33,620 nt of DNA. Source: JBAJNN01 sp036881905. Its GTDB lineage: Bacteria; Pseudomonadota; Alphaproteobacteria; Rhizobiales; Im1. Made by a program: the position numbers and the translations under genes. Shown here piece by piece: positions 32,820 to 33,620 of the stretch. The notes below the pieces were generated by a model, which saw only the letters and a list, made by a program, of their open reading frames with translations, had not been told where the DNA came from and searched no databases. The DNA lies in NCBI GenBank assembly GCA_036881905.1, contig JBAJNN010000022.1:1-33620 (forward strand). The letters run 5' to 3'. The first letter of the stretch is position 1; each line of letters starts with the position of its first letter.

Positions 32820-33619
32820 ATGCGCCGCACGCTTCTTGTTCCGGTTTAAATTCACTCGCGTGAATTGGATGCAAAGCTGCTGTTCGCCTGCTTTGCCGCC
32901 GAGCGCGGTTTCGCGGTGGCGGTCGGTTCGCGCGAACTCATGGATAATGCTATCCACGAATTGCCGGTCGGGCTTTATGTCGCCAAGGATATCCACAAAA
33001 AAAGGCCATAAGGTTTCGTATCATGCGTACTCTTGGTGATGATATAGTCAGCTGGTGTGAGGCGTCTCTTGTTTACATTTCGCCTGAACATTATCTGAAT
33101 CGTCATGTTCCGACGATAACCCCTCGGTATATCAGTCGTTTTTTCGCTTGGGGCGACGCCGATGGCGAGATGATTGCCGCGGCTCCACAATTTCGCGGCA
33201 TTCCGGTGGAGGCGAACGGCAACCCCCGCGCCGATCTGTTGTGGCCGGAACTGCGCGACCTTTTTCGCGAGCAGGCCGATGAGCTGAACGCCTGATACGG
33301 TCGCTTCATCATGGTAAACTCCAACTTTGGAATTTTGAACCATACTCAACCTCGCAAACGCCTCATTCCCTCCCAAATTCCAGAAGCCAAACGCGCCGAC
33401 TACGCGCAAATGAGCCCGCCGCTCGATTATTGGCGTTTTCGCGAGAAGATGCTCGATCAATTTCGCCATATGCTCCCGCAATTGGCAAGGTTGCCGCTCT
33501 CCCACATCCATAAGCCATGGCAGGCTCCGGCGAATATGTTGCGCGATGCGGGGGTGAGACTTGGGGAAACCTATCCCTTTCCCATCGTCGATCATCACCA
33601 AGCCCGCGAACGCGCCTTG
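32820..33619 (+). pseudogene. Surface carbohydrate biosynthesis protein (TIGR04396-like), broken
   Basis: ATG 32820 follows AAAGGA and opens MRRTLLVPV, then a TAA stop at codon 10 where Glu or Gln is expected. The same frame continues REIDAKLL-like (RELDAKLLFACFAAERGFAV), then SRELMDNAIHELPVGLYVAK. At a run of seven A (32997-33003) it must shift by one base to continue as FRIMRTLGDDIVSW, SRFFAWGDADGEM and VEANGNPRADLLWPELRDLF. A TGA near 33292 interrupts again (ELNA, stop, YGRF), after which FIMVNSNFGILNHTQP follows the family pattern. The stretch after MLPQLARL seems short by several residues. The gene probably continues past the window. Two stops, one frameshift and a deletion make a sequencing error unlikely. 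The family occurs in nonulosonic-acid and capsule loci, matching the divergent neuBCA. Confidence 0.8.
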
Positions 33620-33620
33620 A

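Overview
The window looks like the chromosome of a GC-rich alphaproteobacterium, most likely Rhodospirillales-like. The main pointers are a murC-murB-ddl-ftsQ-ftsA block, the NDUFA12 / MlaD / DUF2155 neighbourhood, a SAM-II riboswitch (a mainly alphaproteobacterial class) upstream of metNIQ, and many 4-bp ATGA gene overlaps. I cannot name a genus or species from sequence alone.

Layout. 1-225: the right end of an IS481-family element abuts a palindromic repeat that runs into rluC. 183-1606 (minus): rluC and crcB/fluC. 1677-5563 (plus): a PF07173-like protein, a broken glycosyltransferase, and a type I ABC exporter. 5595-8155 (plus): promoter, SAM-II riboswitch, metN, metI, metQ. 8154-9983: mscL surrounded by three palindromic repeats and a decayed glyA remnant. 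10049-18476 (minus): rarA, an HtrA/Do protease, then ftsA-ftsQ-ddl-murB-murC (transcribed murC to ftsA, mostly with overlapping genes). 18577-22313 (plus): NDUFA12-like complex I factor, mlaD, DUF2155 protein, parE. 22312-22583: a palindromic repeat with a 113-bp non-autonomous IS481-like element inserted at its edge. 22868-26535: enolase, and a convergent PAS sensor histidine kinase whose 3' end overlaps it. 26890-32507 (minus): neuB-neuC-neuA-pepN, overlapping end to end, so CMP-sialic acid synthesis is joined to aminopeptidase N. 32820-33619 (plus): a broken surface-carbohydrate biosynthesis gene.

The genes fall into four themes. Cell wall and division: murC, murB, ddl, ftsQ, ftsA. Envelope and surface glycans: mlaD, the ABC exporter, neuBCA and two broken glycan genes. 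Methionine uptake: metNIQ under a probable SAM switch. Housekeeping: rluC, rarA, HtrA, parE, eno, pepN.

The most notable signal is genome wear combined with repeat activity. There are three pseudogenes (glycosyltransferase, glyA, surface-carbohydrate gene). At least five copies of one palindromic repeat family are flanked by CTAG, and IS481-type elements are inserted exactly at those CTAG edges. The stop codons of three intact genes (rluC, metQ, parE) lie inside or at the edge of these repeats. I saw no tRNA, rRNA or CRISPR array. No gene set here clearly forms a wholly new system.
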